In this document: positions 61,311 through 64,000 of the stretch, one piece after another
Position numbering within the stretch: the stretch's first letter is position 1
Layout of the letters: each line of letters opens with the position of its first letter
NCBI GenBank assembly: GCA_009746045.1
Contig: RPFO01000829.1
Location: forward strand, 1-64,000
DNA length: 64,000 bases
Reading direction: 5' to 3'
Source: Mesostigma viride
Lineage: Eukaryota > Streptophyta > Mesostigmatophyceae > Mesostigmatales > Mesostigmataceae
Translations under genes and position numbers: made by a program
The notes under the pieces: generated by a model
The model's input: the letters and a program-made list of their open reading frames with translations, nothing else
What the model was told of the DNA's origin: nothing
Databases searched by the model: none

Positions 61311-64000
61311 AAAGCACGCATAATGCACATCCGCAGCAAGGAAGTGCGTGCCGCAGCAGAGACGGAGAAGGAAAAGGCCAAGGTGGGACACGACACGGTG
61401 GCAATGCCAGGAGAGACAACACGTGCAGCGGTACGGGGCAAGCGTACTGAAAGGAACTGACAAAACAAGCTGGAAACACTCTCAGGTGCATGATAAAATG
61501 CACCACAATGTCATAAGCCATGGGAGACATGGTTTATTGCAAAAATATCGACTGGGATGTTAAGAAAAACACCAATATTGAACATTCAGGGCAATGATCA
61601 TCACGGTCATCAAGTGTCAACCTCCGACCCATCGCTGGCCAAGCATCCATCGTGCTGATCAAAGGTAAAATCGTCAATATCTACACTGAATCACAACACT
61701 GCATCATGCATCCATTGCTCTGAGCTCACAACACTAGTATGATAAAATGGCAACGGGGAGTGAACACATTCAGATGGCATGCAACAACCCGATGAAATGG
61801 CACAACTGATCAAATACGAACACAAACTGTATTGATACACACACAAGGAACGGTGCACTCAAGCATGGCTGTGGGTGGTGTGCAAAATGGACACCCACAA
61901 TCATCTCACAAATGCAATATAAAATCTGTTGACCGAGAAGTACAACGGGGCTCAACAGTCCTCGTCATCAAAGTCATCATCCTCATCATCACCGAAACCA
62001 TCACGAGGGCTGTCCCAGCCACCATTGCTGAAGTAACTGGATGACTCTCTAGAAACAATCACAGGACACTGTCGAGTGCTACGGCAATGTGACCATTGAA
62101 GGCTCAGAGCCTATAAAATCTGCATCCGCATGTGGCCTCTCGCCGTGTTGGACTGACGGATGTGCCCGGCCCGACTGTGTTAGGTATATTGCCTGCATGC
62201 AAGACAAAAATACATCATCCGGCAAAGCACGCATCGGTACACACAAAAATTTGTTAGCGAGATGAACGCTACGCGCTGGACGTGCCAACAACTTTGCATG
62301 ACTTCAGTTCACTTGTATGTAAGGATGCGGGGGAGATCGCAGCAGTTGCGTGGCTATCTATGAGTACCGGCCTAATTTTAGGACAAAGAAAGGTGAGATA
62401 CTGGGCCAAGAGAGAGACAGGGGTGCTCGAGAAAAAAAATTGGCCATAGATGTTCACCTAAATTGTATCTACATGCCTCACAAGTTGTAGGGAACTGCAC
62501 ACCCAGAAATCCTGGAGTCGCAAAGGTTCCCTAACATGCCAAGAGGCCTCACAATCTACTTCATTGCAATCTCTGTATGGTTAATACGGCAATAAGAAAG
62601 AAACGCCTGAATAGTGCCAAGAAAATGCAAGGCCAATCAACCAACAATATGCCCCGTTACAGGTAGGATGAACTCTAACGAGGCTGAAGGCTCTACGTCT
62701 GCAGTTGACACTAGCAGGAGTCGTTCAGGGTGGGGAGCGGGGGGAGGGAATGAAAAAAAGCTGTGATCTGAGCAAAAAGGATAAATATGCAAAGATGCTA
62801 CCCATGCAAGGAAGCGAGATATAGTCCAGCAATGGCATGAATGTCAACCAAGGCTACTGGATTGCAAAGAAGATTCTACCGACAGCGAAGGAATTGGTAC
62901 AAATAATGCAAACTATTTGTAGCTCAGAGCATCACCAGCGGGCTACAAAAAAATCATGCACTGAAGCTGGAAGAACAAGGCCAATGGTGGCTGACACGCA
63001 CAGCACGTTGATAATTTGAGGAATGAGCACTACATAAAGAATGATCACCGTTGCTCACCATCAAGAATTCGCCGCGCTGGACAGGTGACCAAGAGCTTGT
63101 CGCTGCCACATGCGATGGGGCCGCGTGCAAGTCCAACGGTATCAGGCATCACAAGTACACGCGCAAAATCGACACCACAATGGCAACACAGATGCACACA
63201 TACGAATGTATAACGACCGAAAGCATAAACAGAGAATCAGTAGGTTAAGACAAGGAAAGTGGCGCAAGAGCAGCCCATGTCATGCAACTCTCAATCTGAA
63301 CAAGGTTATGCCCTTCATGAAAACTAAATCGGATGTCGTTTGCATAGTCTATTGACCTTGTACGAATGAGATAGTGAAACTGCTGCAGCATTCATGGCAA
63401 GCACGGCTAACTTGGCATGAAACCGAGCGGCCCATAGCAGCCTTGGCCCTAGGGCGATACGTGAGAATGCCACGTGCGTACGGCATGCATGTTAAAGTCG
63501 ATGCAAACTTATTAGAATTTCAGGCGAGGAATTCCTTGCTCACCTCACCTGGTAAAGAGTGGGCAGCTTCTGGATGTCCGAATGTGCTGTGCCTACCACT
63601 GAGCGAACAGATCGATTAAAGCTTTATTCCAGACCATGCCTATGTTTCTCCCCCGATGGCTGCTTGTAGCCTTGTCCGAGCTCGCTCCTGAATTCATTTA
63701 AGACGACGCCCTAATGGCTACATAAATCACGACGGTCATCAGTGAGCCTATGCTCCTATTCCAACCACCACGTGCGTTCATACAGAAGCGACATTGCTGG
63801 AAATCAAAAGGCACATAATCCCGCCTTGGCTGCGAGCCGATCGCAGCTCCCTTCCACCTTTCCCACCTGTGCAGCGTGGATAGATGTTCAAGTCAAGTAA
63901 TTTTTTTTTTCGCGTCGTCTTAACTTCAACTTCAACGGTAACACCCGCGCAACCACTGGAATGAGGGCTCGCAATTCGCTAAGTCTCATCAACGTCGCAA
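61311..64000. other. Unassigned, probably host DNA
   Basis: No convincing gene; only short frames, no domain match, no viral-style motif, no TATA plus leader arrangement. Composition and word use differ from the compact viral block. The stretch contains CATCATC-type microrepeats (61970-62000) and a poly-T run (63900-63910). Nothing else stands out. Confidence 0.5.

Noticed and set aside
1-64000. CRISPR arrays, tRNA or rRNA genes
   Set aside because: None recognised by eye; repeats found lack spacer-type spacing, and no cloverleaf or rRNA word was noticed.

Overview
The window looks like an integrated fragment of a nucleocytoplasmic large DNA virus (giant-virus relative) inside a eukaryotic nuclear genome. 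The host is probably a plant or streptophyte alga, because the left flank carries a decayed Ty3/Gypsy-type pol tail and LTR-like DNA. Viral sequence runs from about 1525 to about 61050, with host-like or unassigned DNA on both sides (1-1524 and about 61050-64000). The viral assignment rests on a D6/D11-like SF2 helicase, three KilA-N proteins, a single-chain B12-dependent ribonucleotide reductase, a membrane-anchored PhyH-like oxygenase, a roughly 2,800-residue LamG/Fn3/SPRY fibre and many small membrane proteins. Major capsid protein, DNA polymerase, packaging ATPase and RNA polymerase are not seen, so this is one end of a larger genome rather than a whole one.

Layout. (1) 1525-14645 is a 13.1 kb palindrome with no loop, centred between 8084 and 8085. 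Each arm carries four genes: chromodomain, F-box-like, Cys-rich zinc protein, and a RING protein with a predicted spliceosomal intron. The centre is consistent with a viral telomere (head-to-head concatemer junction or copied hairpin end). The left arm stops at the host junction and the right arm runs on into unique viral DNA. (2) 14.7-22.3 kb continues the same kind of genes: two small membrane paralogues, Cys-rich and coiled-coil proteins, and an acidic zinc-ribbon protein. Regions 1 and 2 share an unusual regulatory style: TATA boxes about 70-135 bp before the ATG, CT/CA-rich leaders, and dense CCCGTGG/CCACGGG heptamers. An inverted-repeat and iteron region at 19.8-21.1 kb is a candidate origin. 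(3) 22.4-27.2 kb holds PhyH, tiny Cys-motif proteins and the KilA-N triplet. (4) 27.2-60.6 kb is compact and late-gene-like, with three large disordered proteins sharing an N-terminal HGPGF-type motif, small membrane proteins, the helicase, a PAN/mucin-like spike, the reductase and two fibres. (5) 61.0-61.3 kb is a TGTGAC/TGTGAT repeat cluster at the right edge.

How the genes fit together. The left block looks like an early host-interaction island (ubiquitin-type and chromatin-type proteins behind host-like promoters). The right block looks like virion and nucleotide-metabolism genes. Many long genes are interrupted by frameshifts. Every one I could resolve is explained by one base missing, in most cases from a homopolymer, which points to long-read consensus error or very light decay rather than ancient pseudogenisation. 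No sequence search was run; all family names come from reading motifs.
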